A DNA stretch of 64,000 bases from Streptomyces diastaticus subsp. diastaticus (GTDB taxonomy: Bacteria; Actinomycetota; Actinomycetes; Streptomycetales; Streptomycetaceae): contig NZ_BLLN01000005.1 of the NCBI RefSeq assembly GCF_011170125.1, forward strand, positions 496,001 to 560,000, read 5' to 3'. The translations under genes were made by a program, and so were the position numbers. The notes beneath the pieces are model-generated. The model was not told where the DNA came from. It saw only the letters and a program-made list of their open reading frames with translations, and made no database searches. Below are positions 45,901-55,211 of this stretch, in pieces (position 1 is the first letter of the stretch; the number at the start of each line of letters is the position of its first letter).

Positions 45901-48181
45901 GCAGACCGAGAACCCGGCCCGGTTCACCCTGGTCGACACCGACGACGACCCGGCCTCCGCCGGGACCTTGGCGCGGGCTCTGACCGGCACCGAGCCCCAG
46001 ACAGCCGTACGCCGCGGTGTCGCGTACGTGCCGAGCCTGGTCCGGGCCTCGCGCGCGAGGACGGGCACGAGCACCCCGCGCCGGCTGGACCCGGACGGCA
46101 CCGTGCTGGTCACCGGGGGCTCCGGTTCGCTGGGCGCGGCGTTCGCCCGTCATCTGGTGGTGGCGCACGGGGTGCGCAACCTGCTGCTGGCCGGGCGGCG
46201 CGGGGAGGCCGCGCCCGGCACGGCCGCCCTGTGCGCGGAGCTGGCAGGACTGGGCGCGCGGGTGCGGGTGGCCGCCTGCGACGTCGCCGACCGTGCCGCG
46301 CTCTCCGCGCTGCTGGCGACCGTCGCGCCGGAGCACCCGCTGACCGGTGTGGTGCACACCGCCGGGGTCCTGGACGACGGGGTGGTCCCGGCCCTGACTC
46401 CGGAGCGGCTGGCGCGTGTCCTGCGGCCGAAGGTGGACGCGGCCCTCGCCCTGCACGAGCTGACACGCGGCCAGGATCTGGCGGTGTTCGCGCTGTTCTC
46501 CTCGGTCGCCGGGGTCTTCGGCTCCGGCGGGCAGGCCAACTACGCGGCGGCCAACGCGTTCCTGGACGCGCTGGCGCGGCGCCGGCGGTTGCTCGGGCTG
46601 CCCGGCACCTCCCTCGCGTGGGGGCCGTGGGAGCAGAGCGGCGGGATGACGGCCGGCCTCCGGAAGGCGGACCTGCGCCGGATGACGCGGTCCGGTTTCG
46701 TCCCGCTGCGGACCGAGGAGGGCCTGGCCCTCTTCGACACCGCCGTCGAGGGACCGGAGGCGGCCCTGGTGGCGGCCCGTCTCGCGCCCTCGAGGGCCGC
46801 GGCGCCGCCCGGCGCGCCGCTCACCCGTCTGCCGGGCCTGGTGCCCGCACGGCGGGTGGCCGCCTCGCCCACGGGCCCCGGGGACGAGGACGACGCCTCC
46901 GTGCGCCGGCTGCTGACCGCCGCCGCCCCGGGTGAACGGGGCGCCCTGCTCCTCGCGCGGGTCCGGGCGGAGGCCGCCCTGGTCCTCGGCCACGGCTCGG
47001 AGCCGGCCGCGGTCGAGCCGGACCGTGCCCTGTCGGAGCTGGGGCTCGACTCCCTGGCCGCGGTCGAGCTGCGCAACCGGCTCGCCACGCTGAGCGGCCT
47101 GCGCCTGCCCGCCACCCTCCTGTTCGACCACCCGACGCCGCGTGGGGTCGCCGGCCACCTCGCGGAACACTGGACCGGGGACGCCCCCGTTCCCCCCGGC
47201 CGCGCGGCGGCGGAGTCCGGCCCGGCGGCTCCTCGCCCGGCCGGCTCCGCCGGGAGCGTCGTCTCTCCACGCCGGCAGGAGGACGCGGCGGCTCCGGCCG
47301 TGCGGAGCGGAGCCGAGGACTCCGTGCCGGCGCTCTTCCGCACGGCGTGCGCCCGGGGCAGGGCGTGGGAGGGCATGGTGCTGCTGACGGTCGCGGCACG
47401 CTTCCGTGAGGTGTTCGACGACACCGGGGCGCCGGGCGCACGGCCCGCGGCCGTCACCCTCGCGACCGGGGGCCGGGGGCCGCGCCTGATCTGCTTCCCG
47501 GCCGTCAGCGCGCTCTCCGGACCGCACGAGTACGCGCGTTTCGGCCCGGCCCTCCAGGGCCGGCGTCCGGTGGCGGTCCTGCCGAACCCGGGGTTCCTTC
47601 CGGGCGAGCGGCTGCCCGCCGATCTGGCCGTCTCCGTCGCGGCGCAGGCCGCCGCCGTCCGTGCCTGCGCGGGCGACGAACCGTACGTCCTGGTGGGGCG
47701 TTCGGCCGGCGGATGGGTGGCGCACGCCGTCGCCGAGGAACTGGAGCGTGCGGGAGGAGCGCCGTCCGCGGTCGTCCTGATCGACACCTATCCCGCCGAG
47801 GACGGCGGCCCCGGCCTGGCCGGCGCGGAGGGGACCGCGCTCTCGGCGATGACCGCGGGCATGCTGGACAACGCCGCCCAGTTCGCCTCGGCCGGGACCG
47901 ACCGGCTCACCGCGATGGCCGGCTACCTGGAGCTCTACGCCGGGTGGCGTCCCAGGGCCCTCGCCGCGCCCACCCTGTTCGTGCGGGCGGCGGACCGGCT
48001 GCCCGGCATCGGGCCCGCCGAGCCGTGGCACCTGCCGCACGCCGAGATCACCGTGCCCGGCGACCACTTCACGATGCTGGAGGAGCACTCCCGGACGACC
48101 GCCCTCGCCGTCGACACCTGGCTCTCCGCCCACCTCGGCGCGGGCACCCGCGACCCCGGTGGAACCGCTCCCCTGCGCTGA
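39947..48181 (+). CDS. Single-module type I polyketide synthase: acyl ligase-ACP-KS-AT-DH-KR-ACP-TE
   Basis: A 2744-residue multidomain synthase. Order: AMP-dependent acyl ligase (SGSTG from Ser185; PRTASGK at its end); carrier protein (LGLDSL, Ser571); ketosynthase with DTACSSS (Cys803), His938 and His978; acyltransferase with GHSVGE (Ser1270) and HAFH (1369-1372), indicating malonyl-CoA; dehydratase with His1579 in [10 protein letters not shown], where the usual Gly is Asp; ketoreductase with TGGSGSLG (2056), LDD (2142-2144; B-type, D-hydroxy) and Tyr2199; second carrier (Ser2369); thioesterase with GRSAGG (Ser2586) and His2707. A free acid would be activated as AMP ester, loaded, extended with malonate, reduced and released. 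No enoylreductase, methyltransferase or docking domain. GTG start. No other biosynthetic genes nearby. Confidence 0.95.
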   Translation: MTAHLALVRPLPELLRENARRHGAKTAFRDGRSRLTYRELEQRTGRLAGHLAALGLRHGERAAILLGSRVEAVESLLAVVRAGGVGVPLDPRSTTAELSYLLDDSGARVVLTDRSGLDRLAPLSAERSAPKVVLVPDSGTGASAPEACDGTAGPLPYDVLAATEPPAPAPDDLGLDEVAWLLYTSGSTGLPKGVLSTQRNRLSSVAAGFAGVLGLSADDRLLWPLPLHHALGQVLCVLGVTATGASAVLLPRFSAAGVLTELRRTEEPCTLLAGVPATYRQLLEAVGEDGLGAPALRGCVSGGTAASPAFQRTFEEVCRVPFLDHYGSTEAGPVTMTAPGAARAPGSSGRPLPGMVARIGDGSGHRTSGEGELWVSGPGVMAGYHGRPEETAEALRDGWYRTGDLARIGAGGEITLTGRVSEVIVRAGQKVHPAEVEAVLLSLDGVRDAAVAGVPDEVQGEVPAAYLVPAEGGALDRGAVLAACREHLTPFKVPAAFHEVADIPRTASGKVRRFALAGLPARPLPTGARPSTETGTAELTDLVRTEAAAVLGCTAPEVEATTAFRDLGLDSLTSTVLCDRLSAATGVPLSEAAPFDFPTAAALAVHLRARLSGGAAPAAAGGPQESGADDDPVVVIGMACRFPGGVENPEELWRLVDEGTDAITPFPTDRQWDLDELYDPDPDRTGRSYVREGGFLSGVDRFDPAFFGISPREALAMDPQHRLLLEVAWEAFEHAGIDPGTVRSTPTGVYAGLMYSDYANRLTRTPRQVEGYLGIGNAGSVASGRIAYLLGLEGPAVTVDTACSSSLVALHLAVQAVRRGECAMALAGGATVMSAPHAFVEFSRQRALAPDGRCKAFGAGADGTGWAEGAGMVLVTRLSRARRDGHRVLAVVRGSAVNQDGASNGLTAPHGPAQQRVIRQALADARLSPAEIDAVEAHGTGTRLGDVIEAEAFLAAYGRAGAREHPLWLGSVKSNIGHTQAAAGMAAVMKMVQAMRHGVLPRTLHAEEPNPGVDWSSGAVSLLTRATPWPRTGRPRRAGVSSFGISGTNAHVVLEQPPAEDAGAPDRAAGAATVRVGAERARPVPFPVSARSAEGLRAQARRLRAHVAEHPGVDLLDLGFSLATTRAAFEHRAGLVAGDRDELLARLGALERGRSQPGLTTSGPRPPGPVAFLFTGQGSQRARMGRELYEAHPAYARAFDELCALLDPLLPEPLREVVFASEETGSDEGRRAALLHTTRFAQPALFAVEVSLFRLLESWGVRPGLVAGHSVGELAAAHVAGVLSLADACTLVAARGRLMDTLPAGGAMASVRAEESEVAAYLATRPGVLDIAAVNGGSVVVSGDGAEVRAAVEHWRDQGRETRRLRVSHAFHSAHMEPVLDAFAEVARGIGYAPPTLPLVTAVGGRPATDEELCSPRHWVDHVRRPVRFADTVRYLRERGATRFVELGPDTALAGLARDCLSSEAGATDDSAPLIVPALRGGRPEAATLLSAVAALHAHGLAVDWPAVLAGRGARRTALPTYAFRRARYWLEADPAGPAAEPGTAGHPFMRTVTPTAADGGLLLGGLLSPREHPWLADHAVLDTVLLPATAFVDLALHAGERVGASVLAELTLTAPLPLPAGETVELQVKVAGAEPDGRRAVVFHARPHTPGGEGGPWTRHASGVLAPAGAGPARRPEPTAASSPWPPPDAVPLPLGDEAGGGLYARLAESGLRYGPVFQGLRAAWRLGDELLAEVALPREADGHAFALHPALLDAALHILPVDRAAPGGGAGATLSLPFTWSGVRVHASGARSLRVRVLREEGDRARLELTDDTGAPVATVDSLALRPLTPGQLNGVRAPVEGLFRLEWTPAPDSPAPASARPPAYGLLGEPGPRLSEALRQAGVRPVAYPDPASAAPDAPAVVIACPPPGGADGKDQASAAHRAAAWALRLVQEWLAEERLAGSRLVVLTSGAVTTGADPGPGLPGDDSALVHAPVWGLLRSAQTENPARFTLVDTDDDPASAGTLARALTGTEPQTAVRRGVAYVPSLVRASRARTGTSTPRRLDPDGTVLVTGGSGSLGAAFARHLVVAHGVRNLLLAGRRGEAAPGTAALCAELAGLGARVRVAACDVADRAALSALLATVAPEHPLTGVVHTAGVLDDGVVPALTPERLARVLRPKVDAALALHELTRGQDLAVFALFSSVAGVFGSGGQANYAAANAFLDALARRRRLLGLPGTSLAWGPWEQSGGMTAGLRKADLRRMTRSGFVPLRTEEGLALFDTAVEGPEAALVAARLAPSRAAAPPGAPLTRLPGLVPARRVAASPTGPGDEDDASVRRLLTAAAPGERGALLLARVRAEAALVLGHGSEPAAVEPDRALSELGLDSLAAVELRNRLATLSGLRLPATLLFDHPTPRGVAGHLAEHWTGDAPVPPGRAAAESGPAAPRPAGSAGSVVSPRRQEDAAAPAVRSGAEDSVPALFRTACARGRAWEGMVLLTVAARFREVFDDTGAPGARPAAVTLATGGRGPRLICFPAVSALSGPHEYARFGPALQGRRPVAVLPNPGFLPGERLPADLAVSVAAQAAAVRACAGDEPYVLVGRSAGGWVAHAVAEELERAGGAPSAVVLIDTYPAEDGGPGLAGAEGTALSAMTAGMLDNAAQFASAGTDRLTAMAGYLELYAGWRPRALAAPTLFVRAADRLPGIGPAEPWHLPHAEITVPGDHFTMLEEHSRTTALAVDTWLSAHLGAGTRDPGGTAPLR

Positions 48182-48283
48182 CACACCGGTACGGCGGGGC
48201 CGGCCGGCACGGCGTGCGGGCGGGCGCCGCTCCCGGTGCCACGGGCGGCGTGCGGGATGCTCCGGACGCCCGCCGGGGCCGGG

Positions 48284-50515
48284 TCAGCCGGACTTCGGCG
48301 GGTTCTTCGCGTCGAAGGCGAAGAGGGTGTTCTTGTCGGCGGCCACGACCACCGCGCGCCCGGCGAGGGTGACCCGCGGGCTCGCCTCGACCTCGCCCGT
48401 CAGCCCTTCCGCCCGCGGGTCGGTCGACCACAGGGCCCTTCCGTCCTCCGGCGCCAGCGCGACCACCCGGCCGGTGGCCGAGCTGAAGTACAGCGCCCCG
48501 CCCCCGGCGACAGGGCCGGAGGCACCCTCCACGCTGGTCTGGCGCGACCACTTCCTGCGGCCGGTCGCCGGGTCGAGCGCGCTGACCAGTCCGGTCTGCC
48601 CGCTCACGTAGACGACCCCGTCCGCCATCCCGGGCGTTCCCCCGTACGTCCGGTCCAGCCGGGAGTACGTGGCCTTCCCGGCGGCCATGTCGACCAGCGC
48701 GATCCCGTCGTAGCCGGTGAACGCCGGTCCCTCCATGTGCTCCTGGAGGAGGACGAGCTTCCCGTCCGCCTCGCCGGCGAACACGGCCGGGCCGTCGACC
48801 GCCACGGGCTCGCCCAGCTTCCCCGAGGCGCGGTCGAGGGGGTGCAGGGCGGGGTGTCGTACCTCGGTGGTGTCCAGTTCAGCGTCGGACGCGCACATCG
48901 CGAGGAGCCGCCGGCCCTCCTGGACGGGCACGCACCGCCTGCCCTCGGGGAACGGCGTCGCCCAGACGATCTCGCCGCTGCGCGCGTCCCGCGCCTCCAG
49001 ACGTGAGTTGGCGCCGTCGACCATGACGACGGCGGAGCCGGACACGACGGCGTCCTGGGAGCGGCCGGAGACGGCCTTCGACTGGGCCCCGGTCGCCGCG
49101 GACCACAGCTTCCGGCCGTCGTCCGCGGCGAGGGCCACCACCTCGACGGGCGGGTCCTGCGGGACGTCCTGGTCGGCGATGCGGTAGCCGAACACCGCGT
49201 CCTCGGCGGCGCCGACCAGGTGCATCCCCTGAACGGGTACGCCCGGGCTCTTCACCGTCCACTCCCGTGAACCGTCGCGGGCGTTGACGCGGGTCGCGAT
49301 CACACCGCCGCCGCCGCAGAACAGCGCGTCGCCGCGTGCGACGCAGCGCAGCTCGTCGGGGATGTCCTCGCGGCCGCCCGCCACGGTCCTGCGCCACGGC
49401 TCGAAGCCGTCCGGCAGCGAGCCGCTCGGCGCGGCGACGCCGGCGCCCTTGTCCGCGCCCTCGTCCCCGTCCGGACCGCCAGGGTCGAGCGCGGCCACTC
49501 CTCCGGCGATCGCCGCCACGGCTACCGCGGCCGCGAGCACGGGCCGCCACCGGTCGCGCAGCCGCCGGCCGGCAAAGGTGCCCGCCGCCGCGCCGGGCCC
49601 GGCCGGAACGGCGGCCGGTACCGGGGTGGAGTGCATCGCGTCGTGCTGCTCGGTGAGCACGTCGCGGGTGCGCCCCGCGCCGGGCCCGGCTGCGTCCCTG
49701 CCGCCGAGGTCGGCCGGCAGGTCGCGCAGCAGTACGAGCAGTTCGTCGGCGGAGGGACGGCCTTCCGGCTCCTTGTCCAGGCAGGTTCCGACGACCACGC
49801 GCAGCGCCTCGGGCACCGCGCCGAGCGAGGGCTCCTCGTGCACCACCTGGTACGCCGTCATGTACGGGCTGTCCGCGTCGAAGGGCCCGCTGCCCGTCGC
49901 CGCGTACACCAGCAGGGTCCCCAGCGAGAAGACGTCGGAGGCGGGCCCCACCCCACGGGGCGCCTGCAACTGCTCCGGCGACATGAAGGGCGGCGTGCCG
50001 ATGACCCGCCCCGTCATCGTCAGGGTCTGCTGGTCGGCGGCGCGTGAGATGCCGAAGTCGATGACGCGGGGGCCCTCGGGCGAGAGCACCACGTTGGAGG
50101 GCTTCAGGTCGCGGTGGACGACACCGACCCGGTGGATGTCGCGCAGCGCCTCGGCCAGTCCGATGGCCAGCCGCCGCAGTTCGGCCCCGTCGAGCGGGCC
50201 GGCGGCGGCGATGTGCTGGGCGAGGGTCTCCCCCTCGATGTACGTGGTCGCCATCCACGGCTGCTCGGCCTCGGGTGCGGCGTCGACCACGGCGGCGGTG
50301 AACGCGCCGCTGACCCGCCGCGCCGCCGCCACCTCCTGCCGGAAGCGGATGCGGAACTCCTCGTCCGCCGCGAACTGCTGGTGGATCAGCTTGATCGCGA
50401 CAGGCCGCCCCGAACTCGTCCGGGCCAGGAAGACCGTGCCCATCCCGCCCGACCCGAGCCGTGCCTCCAGCGGATAGCCGCCGATCTCGGCCGGGTCACC
50501 TCCCCGCAGCGACAC
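48284..50515 (-). CDS. Receptor-type serine/threonine protein kinase with PQQ-like beta-propeller
   Basis: A 743-residue membrane kinase. N-terminal kinase domain: GSGGMGTVF, VAIKLI, HRDLKPSN, VIDFGIS, GTPPFMSPEQ. After a proline/alanine-rich linker there is one membrane helix (VLAAAVAVAAIAGGVAAL, about residue 360), then an outside PQQ-type propeller with repeats such as DDGRKLWSAATG, RSGEIVWATPF, TGRRKWSRQTS and DGRALWSTDP. Likely senses an extracellular or cell-wall ligand and signals inward. The GTG at 50515 is chosen because it precedes the kinase fold directly; promoter TTGCCA-N17-GATAGT lies upstream. Confidence 0.9.
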   Translation of the reverse strand: MSLRGGDPAEIGGYPLEARLGSGGMGTVFLARTSSGRPVAIKLIHQQFAADEEFRIRFRQEVAAARRVSGAFTAAVVDAAPEAEQPWMATTYIEGETLAQHIAAAGPLDGAELRRLAIGLAEALRDIHRVGVVHRDLKPSNVVLSPEGPRVIDFGISRAADQQTLTMTGRVIGTPPFMSPEQLQAPRGVGPASDVFSLGTLLVYAATGSGPFDADSPYMTAYQVVHEEPSLGAVPEALRVVVGTCLDKEPEGRPSADELLVLLRDLPADLGGRDAAGPGAGRTRDVLTEQHDAMHSTPVPAAVPAGPGAAAGTFAGRRLRDRWRPVLAAAVAVAAIAGGVAALDPGGPDGDEGADKGAGVAAPSGSLPDGFEPWRRTVAGGREDIPDELRCVARGDALFCGGGGVIATRVNARDGSREWTVKSPGVPVQGMHLVGAAEDAVFGYRIADQDVPQDPPVEVVALAADDGRKLWSAATGAQSKAVSGRSQDAVVSGSAVVMVDGANSRLEARDARSGEIVWATPFPEGRRCVPVQEGRRLLAMCASDAELDTTEVRHPALHPLDRASGKLGEPVAVDGPAVFAGEADGKLVLLQEHMEGPAFTGYDGIALVDMAAGKATYSRLDRTYGGTPGMADGVVYVSGQTGLVSALDPATGRRKWSRQTSVEGASGPVAGGGALYFSSATGRVVALAPEDGRALWSTDPRAEGLTGEVEASPRVTLAGRAVVVAADKNTLFAFDAKNPPKSG

Positions 50516-50581
50516 TCTTCCGGCTCTCCCATCCCCCGTGCACCTCTGCCACCACGGGCCCGCGTACTGTCCGGGACCCAA

Positions 50582-50610
50582 ACTATCGGGAGCGCGGCAG
50601 GTGGTGGCAA
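50582..50610 (-). promoter_or_regulatory. Candidate promoter of the Ser/Thr kinase gene
   Basis: Minus-strand TTGCCA (50610-50605) and GATAGT (50587-50582) are 17 nt apart. The rest of 50516-50841 shows no gene. Confidence 0.45.
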
Positions 50611-50841
50611 CGCGGGTGGCGCACACCAGGGCCGCCGATGCTCCCCGCCCCCGGTCGCACACCGGGCCGAAAGCCGGGCAGGAACCGGGCCTTCCGCGCA
50701 CACGGTGACGGTCACGGCTCCTTCGCCTCCGAGGCAACCACCAGCCTGGTCACCGCCGCCGTCCACGCCCTGTCCGACGCTCCCCGCCGACGGGCGAGGG
50801 CGCGGGGGCGTGGGGGCGCGGCCGGCGTCGAACGGCCGCCG

Positions 50842-53439
50842 TCAGGGCCCGGACCGCGCGGTCGCCCCGCCCGGCGGGCGACGGGCCCCGGCCGGCGCCA
50901 CCTGGTGGAGGAACCACTCCAGGACAGCCCGGACGGCCTCGCCCTGGCCGGCGAGGACCTCCAGGGGGAAGGAGGGGCGCAGGTCGAGTTTGGCCTCCGC
51001 CAGGTCGACGCCTTCCACCGCGTTGAACCGCTCCAACAGCGCACGGCGTGTCGGCTCGTCGTCGAAGGGCGGCCGCCGCTTGAGGTGCTGGAACACCACC
51101 TCGACGGTGCCGCTCACCGGGTAGAGCGCGACCGGCCACAGGGCACGCGGCCCGTGCGGTCCCCGGCCCTCCACCATCGGGAGGCAACTGGTCTCGTTGC
51201 CCTTGCCGTAGACGTGGTGGCCGCCCGACTCCTCCCAGGACCGGAGCACGGCCAGCACACCCTCGACGACCTCGGGCGGCTGGTGGTCCCGGAGGAGCGC
51301 CTGGAAGCGGGCGGCCGCGCCCGGCCCACCCTGCTCCGCGCTTCGGGCCGCCGGCACGGGGACACTCTCCTCGGACGCCTCACGGCCCACCAGCACGGCG
51401 AGGTCGGCGGCGGTCAGGCGGTGCGCTCTGCTCGCCCGCCCGTTGCCGTCGAAGGGAACCCCTTCCGCCTCCAGTATTTTCACGGGGTCGCCGGAGTACC
51501 GGTCGTCGCCCCAGCGGAAACCGCCCGCGATCCGTCCGCCCGCGGTCAGCACCCGGTAGGGGCAGTGCAGACCGGTCCTGGCGGCCAGGTGGTTCCCGAC
51601 GGCGACGGCGCTGGTGCCGATGGCCGCGGCCAGGTCGCCGTACGACGTCCACGTGCCGGCCGGCACGGCCGACAGGATGTCGCGCAGCTCCCGCCATCCC
51701 GCCCACTCGTCGTCGGCCCGGGCGATCCCCTCCAGCGGTCCCGGCCACAGCCGCACGGCGCGATCCGCCAGTTCCTCGGCCCGGGCGGCGATCTCCGCGC
51801 GCCCCCACCGCTCCTCGGCGGCGATCCGCTGGTTCATCCGCAGGGCACTGGCGTCCAGCAGTTCCTGCTTCCGGCGGAACGGGTGGTTGGACAGCTTCGC
51901 GTTCTCCCCTGTGAGGGTCAGGTTCCCGAGCGTGTGCACGAGCAGGCCGTGGAGTTCCTCGGGGCTCTCGCCGTCGCCGGCCTCCTCGGCCAGCAGGTCG
52001 AACCACTGCTGGGCCGGGCGCTGCGGCAGGACGTGCTCGACGGTGAGGTTCGCCAGGGCGTAGTCGACCGGCTCGCTCGACCCGTAGCTCTCCTCCAGCC
52101 TGCGCAGGATCTGGAAGCGCTGGCCGGCACGGCCGCTCTTGTAGAATGGGCGGGTGCGGATCGCCTCCCGGACGGTGTCATCACCGGGCCAGGCCCGTGG
52201 GCCGGTGCGGTGGCGGGACAGCAGGCGCCGCACCGCCTCGGCCGGGGAGCCGTCCTCGCCGAGTTCCCTGGGGAGTTCCATGAACACCCGGTTGCTGCCC
52301 GTCGTGGAGAGGCCCGCGAGGAGCCGGCGCACCATGTAGCTCTCGGCGTAGGCGAGCGCGGCCGCCGCGTCCTCGGCCGTGGCGCGGCCCTCGTCCATCA
52401 GGTCGAGGAGGTGCAGGGCGAGCGGATAGTGCACCTGGCCACCCCACCGAGCCAGGCGTTCCAGCACGGTACGCATCCGCGGGTGCGGCTCCCGTGCGGG
52501 TTCCACGACGCGCATCAGCCGCTCGGCGCGGACGGCGAGGCGGACGATCTCGCCCGCCAGCGCCTCCTCGTCGTCGACCAGCGGTTCCAGGCGCTTCTTC
52601 TGGTCCCGGTAGATGTCGCCCTGGCGGGCCCGGCTGTTGCCGGCGACGACCAGGTCGAGCCAGACCAGCAGTTCGAGGTTGTCCGGGCCGAGCAGCTCCT
52701 GCATGGGCAGCCACCACTTGCGGTGGACCTCCTCCCCCTTGGCGGGCAGGTACATGAAGAGGTAGTTGCGCAGCAGGTCGCTCTGGCTCAGTCCCACACC
52801 CGTGTTGTTGATCGACTCGAAGATCCGGTAGACGTTGTCGCCCTCCGCCGCGGTGATCGCGACGATGGACAGGCAGCCGCCCAGCACGGATTCCACGGCG
52901 TCCAGCCAGACCGCCCCGCCGCTCTCCGCGCCGTCGGCCAGCACCGCGCCGAAGAAGCGGTACGCGGCACCCACGTTCCCCGCGCCACCGGCCTTGGGCA
53001 GGGTGTCCAGGCAGGCGGTGAACGCCTCCCGGTCGGCCTGGGTCGGCAGCAGCCGGTAACGGTCCAGGCCGTCCTGATAGGCGTTGACCAGGAGCAGGTC
53101 GTTGATCTTCGCCGCCCTCCGCTCCTCCCCGCGGCCACGGAACTGGTCGCGCAGAGCGGTGAAGGCGAGCATGAGTGTGGTCATCCGCTGCTGGCCGTCG
53201 ACCACGAGCCAGCGCCGCATGCCCCCGGCCGCGACCCGCTCGGGAGCCAGCACCACCGACCCGAGGAAGTGCCCGCCGGCAGCGCCGCCCTGCTGCCGGT
53301 CCTCGACGGTCTCGAGCACGTCGGCCCACAACTGTCGCAGCTCTTCCCGCTGCCAGCTGTACGTGCGCTGGTACAGGGGGACCTGGAACTGCTGCTCCCC
53401 CTGGACGAGCTTGCTGAACGTGGTTTCCTGAGCGTGCAC
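50842..53439 (-). CDS. DUF262/DUF1524 (GmrSD-like) nuclease fused to an alkyltransferase-like domain
   Basis: An 865-residue protein. DUF262 N-terminal part with VPLYQRTYSW (20-29) and DGQQR (81-85), the NTP-binding/ParB-like marks of GmrS and BrxU; DUF1524 HNH-type nuclease with TVEHVLPQ (about 465-472) and LGNLTLTGENAKLSN (about 503-517); then a segment (about 580-680) with GTWTSYGDLAAAIGTSAVAVGNHL and CPYRVLTAGGRIAGG that matches the DNA-binding fold of MGMT/alkyltransferase-like proteins, where the usual PCHR is replaced; and an unrecognised 150-residue C-terminus. Known DUF262/DUF1524 proteins are type IV restriction enzymes against modified DNA. GTG 53439 has GGAGGG upstream. Gap of 81 bp to the FhuF-like gene, so it may share the riboswitch-controlled transcript. 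Confidence 0.85.
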   Translation of the reverse strand: MHAQETTFSKLVQGEQQFQVPLYQRTYSWQREELRQLWADVLETVEDRQQGGAAGGHFLGSVVLAPERVAAGGMRRWLVVDGQQRMTTLMLAFTALRDQFRGRGEERRAAKINDLLLVNAYQDGLDRYRLLPTQADREAFTACLDTLPKAGGAGNVGAAYRFFGAVLADGAESGGAVWLDAVESVLGGCLSIVAITAAEGDNVYRIFESINNTGVGLSQSDLLRNYLFMYLPAKGEEVHRKWWLPMQELLGPDNLELLVWLDLVVAGNSRARQGDIYRDQKKRLEPLVDDEEALAGEIVRLAVRAERLMRVVEPAREPHPRMRTVLERLARWGGQVHYPLALHLLDLMDEGRATAEDAAAALAYAESYMVRRLLAGLSTTGSNRVFMELPRELGEDGSPAEAVRRLLSRHRTGPRAWPGDDTVREAIRTRPFYKSGRAGQRFQILRRLEESYGSSEPVDYALANLTVEHVLPQRPAQQWFDLLAEEAGDGESPEELHGLLVHTLGNLTLTGENAKLSNHPFRRKQELLDASALRMNQRIAAEERWGRAEIAARAEELADRAVRLWPGPLEGIARADDEWAGWRELRDILSAVPAGTWTSYGDLAAAIGTSAVAVGNHLAARTGLHCPYRVLTAGGRIAGGFRWGDDRYSGDPVKILEAEGVPFDGNGRASRAHRLTAADLAVLVGREASEESVPVPAARSAEQGGPGAAARFQALLRDHQPPEVVEGVLAVLRSWEESGGHHVYGKGNETSCLPMVEGRGPHGPRALWPVALYPVSGTVEVVFQHLKRRPPFDDEPTRRALLERFNAVEGVDLAEAKLDLRPSFPLEVLAGQGEAVRAVLEWFLHQVAPAGARRPPGGATARSGP

Positions 53440-53520
53440 GCGCGTACCCTCCCCGACCGATGCGCCGAGGCGCCATTCTCGCCCACGGCGCGAGGTGATC
53501 GACCGGAACGCCCGCACGCG

Positions 53521-54273
53521 TCACCTCTCCGGTGCGCCCCTCGCCAGGACGCAGTCGCCGCACGGGGAGCCGTTCGGCGCGAGGTGGTAGAGGCAGCAAC
53601 TGCGGCGGCGGAAGGCGAAGCCGGGGGTGGTGAGCGTGCCGGTTCCCGCCAGGTGTCCGGTAACCAGGAGCCTGGTCGTGAGGGCGGTGAGCGGGCCGTG
53701 CGCTCCGGGGCGGGCCGTCAGCACGGCGCGGGCTGCTTCGGCGAGCGCCGAGGCGGAGTTGCCGTCCAGCAGGCGCGGAGCGATCTTGACGCGCAGACCG
53801 TCGGCCAGGCCCAGCAGGTGCGACGCCGCCTGCGCGTACAGGGCGTCGGCGGCGGTGGCGTCCAGGCTGTCGACGCGCCAGCCGGCCGGACGCGGCAGCC
53901 GCAGCGCGGGGCCCTCGTCGGCCCGCTGGAGTTCCGTGAGGTCCAGCACGATGCCGTGCAGCACGGCGGTGGCCAGGAGTGGCGACCAGAGGCGGGCCGC
54001 GTGGCCGAGCTGGGCGATGGAGACGCCGACGCGCGGCTCCCGGGTGCGGTGGCGGCGCGCCACGGCAGCGACGAGGTCGGTGCATCCGGCGGCGTGGGAA
54101 CGGGCGAGCGGATGCCAGCCCTCGTTCGGACCGCCGGCCCGCAGGACGAAGAAGCCGCCGAGCCCGGCCACTTCGGCCAGTGCGGCGGTGACAGCGCCGG
54201 CCGGGGCCCGGGCGTCGGCGGGCAGGCCCGACGCGAGCGGGTACGCGCCGGGCCGCCCGCCCTGGCCTGTCAA
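53521..54273 (-). CDS. FhuF-like (2Fe-2S)-binding protein
   Basis: A 250-residue protein with the C-terminal iron-sulfur motif RRRSCCLYHL...GSPCGDCVL, the CCx10-CxxC pattern of FhuF ferric-siderophore reductases. The N-terminal 200 residues are helical with no other motif. No signal peptide. The TTG start at 54273 overlaps the ferredoxin stop (TTGA), so both are translated together. FhuF proteins reduce ferric siderophores; the upstream cobalamin riboswitch makes a corrinoid-related reduction also possible (inference). Confidence 0.8.
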   Translation of the reverse strand: MTGQGGRPGAYPLASGLPADARAPAGAVTAALAEVAGLGGFFVLRAGGPNEGWHPLARSHAAGCTDLVAAVARRHRTREPRVGVSIAQLGHAARLWSPLLATAVLHGIVLDLTELQRADEGPALRLPRPAGWRVDSLDATAADALYAQAASHLLGLADGLRVKIAPRLLDGNSASALAEAARAVLTARPGAHGPLTALTTRLLVTGHLAGTGTLTTPGFAFRRRSCCLYHLAPNGSPCGDCVLARGAPER

Positions 54274-54647
54274 CGGGCCGTTCGCCGTCGCGGTGGCGTG
54301 ACGGTGTGGAGGTCGAGGATGTCCGGCAGGGGAGCCACGCCGGGGCCGCCGGCGCGTGCCCAGGCGGCGATGTCCTCGGTGGCCTCAGGGTCGTTGACCA
54401 GTCCCAGCCAGACGGGCCGGGCGCCGTTCGCCCGGCCCTGCGCGGAAGGCTGGACCACGACGACGTTGGCCTGCTCGCACACGTCGAGGCAGTCGGAGAC
54501 CCGTACCGGCACCTGGGCACGCAGCCGCGCGGTCTGGGCGGCGTGGTCGATTCCGGGCACCTTCGCGGTACCGCAGCAGCAGTCGCGGCAGACCACGACC
54601 CGGCAGGGGGCCGGTTCCCGGCTGGGCGGGACGGTGGCGGCGGGCAT
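54270..54647 (-). CDS. Thioredoxin-like [2Fe-2S] ferredoxin domain protein
   Basis: A 125-residue protein of the (2Fe-2S) ferredoxin type with thioredoxin-like fold: VVVCRDCCCGT (Cys20, 23, 24, 25) and SDCLDVC (Cys53, 57). Small ferredoxins of this kind occur next to cobalamin biosynthesis genes and next to FhuF-like reductases. The ATG at 54647 lies about 20 nt after the leader hairpin, with GAGAGGAA as ribosome site. First gene behind the cobalamin riboswitch, probably the electron donor for the FhuF-like protein. Confidence 0.8.
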   Translation of the reverse strand: MPAATVPPSREPAPCRVVVCRDCCCGTAKVPGIDHAAQTARLRAQVPVRVSDCLDVCEQANVVVVQPSAQGRANGARPVWLGLVNDPEATEDIAAWARAGGPGVAPLPDILDLHTVTPPRRRTAR

Positions 54648-54665
54648 ACGGCATCGTTCCTCTCT

Positions 54666-54684
54666 CCGGGGAGATCCGCCCCGG
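54666..54684 (-). promoter_or_regulatory. Hairpin between riboswitch and ribosome site (expression platform candidate)
   Basis: CCGGGG / CCCCGG, 6 bp with a 7-nt loop, directly followed by the GAGAGGAA ribosome site of the ferredoxin gene. Could block or release translation depending on the aptamer state. Confidence 0.4.
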
Positions 54685-54698
54685 GGTGGTGTCGAGGA

Positions 54699-54849
54699 GG
54701 CGACCGCGTGAGTCTCCTGGCTCTCGGGTCGTCGCCCACCCCGCGCCTTCCCACCCGGTCAGGGCAGTGGTCGTGTGCGGGGCTCGCTCGCCGATCACAG
54801 TGGCGGGACCGCGCCGGATTTCCACCGGCTTCCTCGTTCCGCCGTCGCC
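54699..54849 (-). promoter_or_regulatory. Cobalamin (B12) riboswitch
   Basis: On the minus strand the conserved core GAAGCCGGTGGAAATCCGGC, then GGTCCCGCCACTGTGA, is clear, followed by GACGACCCGAGAGCCAGGAGACTC, the B12-box region (written in parts). Closing stem P1 pairs GGCGAC (54849-54844) with GTCGCC (54704-54699). It precedes the ferredoxin gene and would switch off the ferredoxin/FhuF-like genes, and perhaps the DUF262 gene, when cobalamin is present. The segment 54850-55211 on either strand contains no other gene. Confidence 0.9.
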
Positions 54850-55211
54850 TTTCTGCGCCTCATCCTTCCATCCCGGCCGGTCCGCCGTCCGCCGGGGGAC
54901 GTAGGTGAGTGCGCGGCCGCCGGGGTACACGCCGGAGCGGTGCGAGGACGCCTCGCCGGAAACAGCCAGGGGCTGCGCGGACGGGCTCTCCCGGACCACT
55001 CGCTCCCGGGTGGTTCATGGCGACATGTCAACCGACCATGATCCCTCACCCGAGGTCGGTCGAGGACAACTCCCTGGCGGCCTCACACACGGCACCGGCG
55101 GTCACCGGACGGCCCCCGAGCGGAACGCGCGAGCGCTGACAGCCGTCCCGCGCGACGACGACGGGCGAAGGGGCGGGCGGACTCCCTTACGCTCTGACCG
55201 GAGGTGGGAAT

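Noticed and set aside
48182..48283. Terminator between PKS and kinase genes
   Set aside because: Several short GC repeats are present but no single long stem stands out.
53440..53520. Separate promoter for the DUF262 gene
   Set aside because: GAGAAT is present but no -35 at suitable spacing; left open whether it is co-transcribed with the FhuF-like gene.
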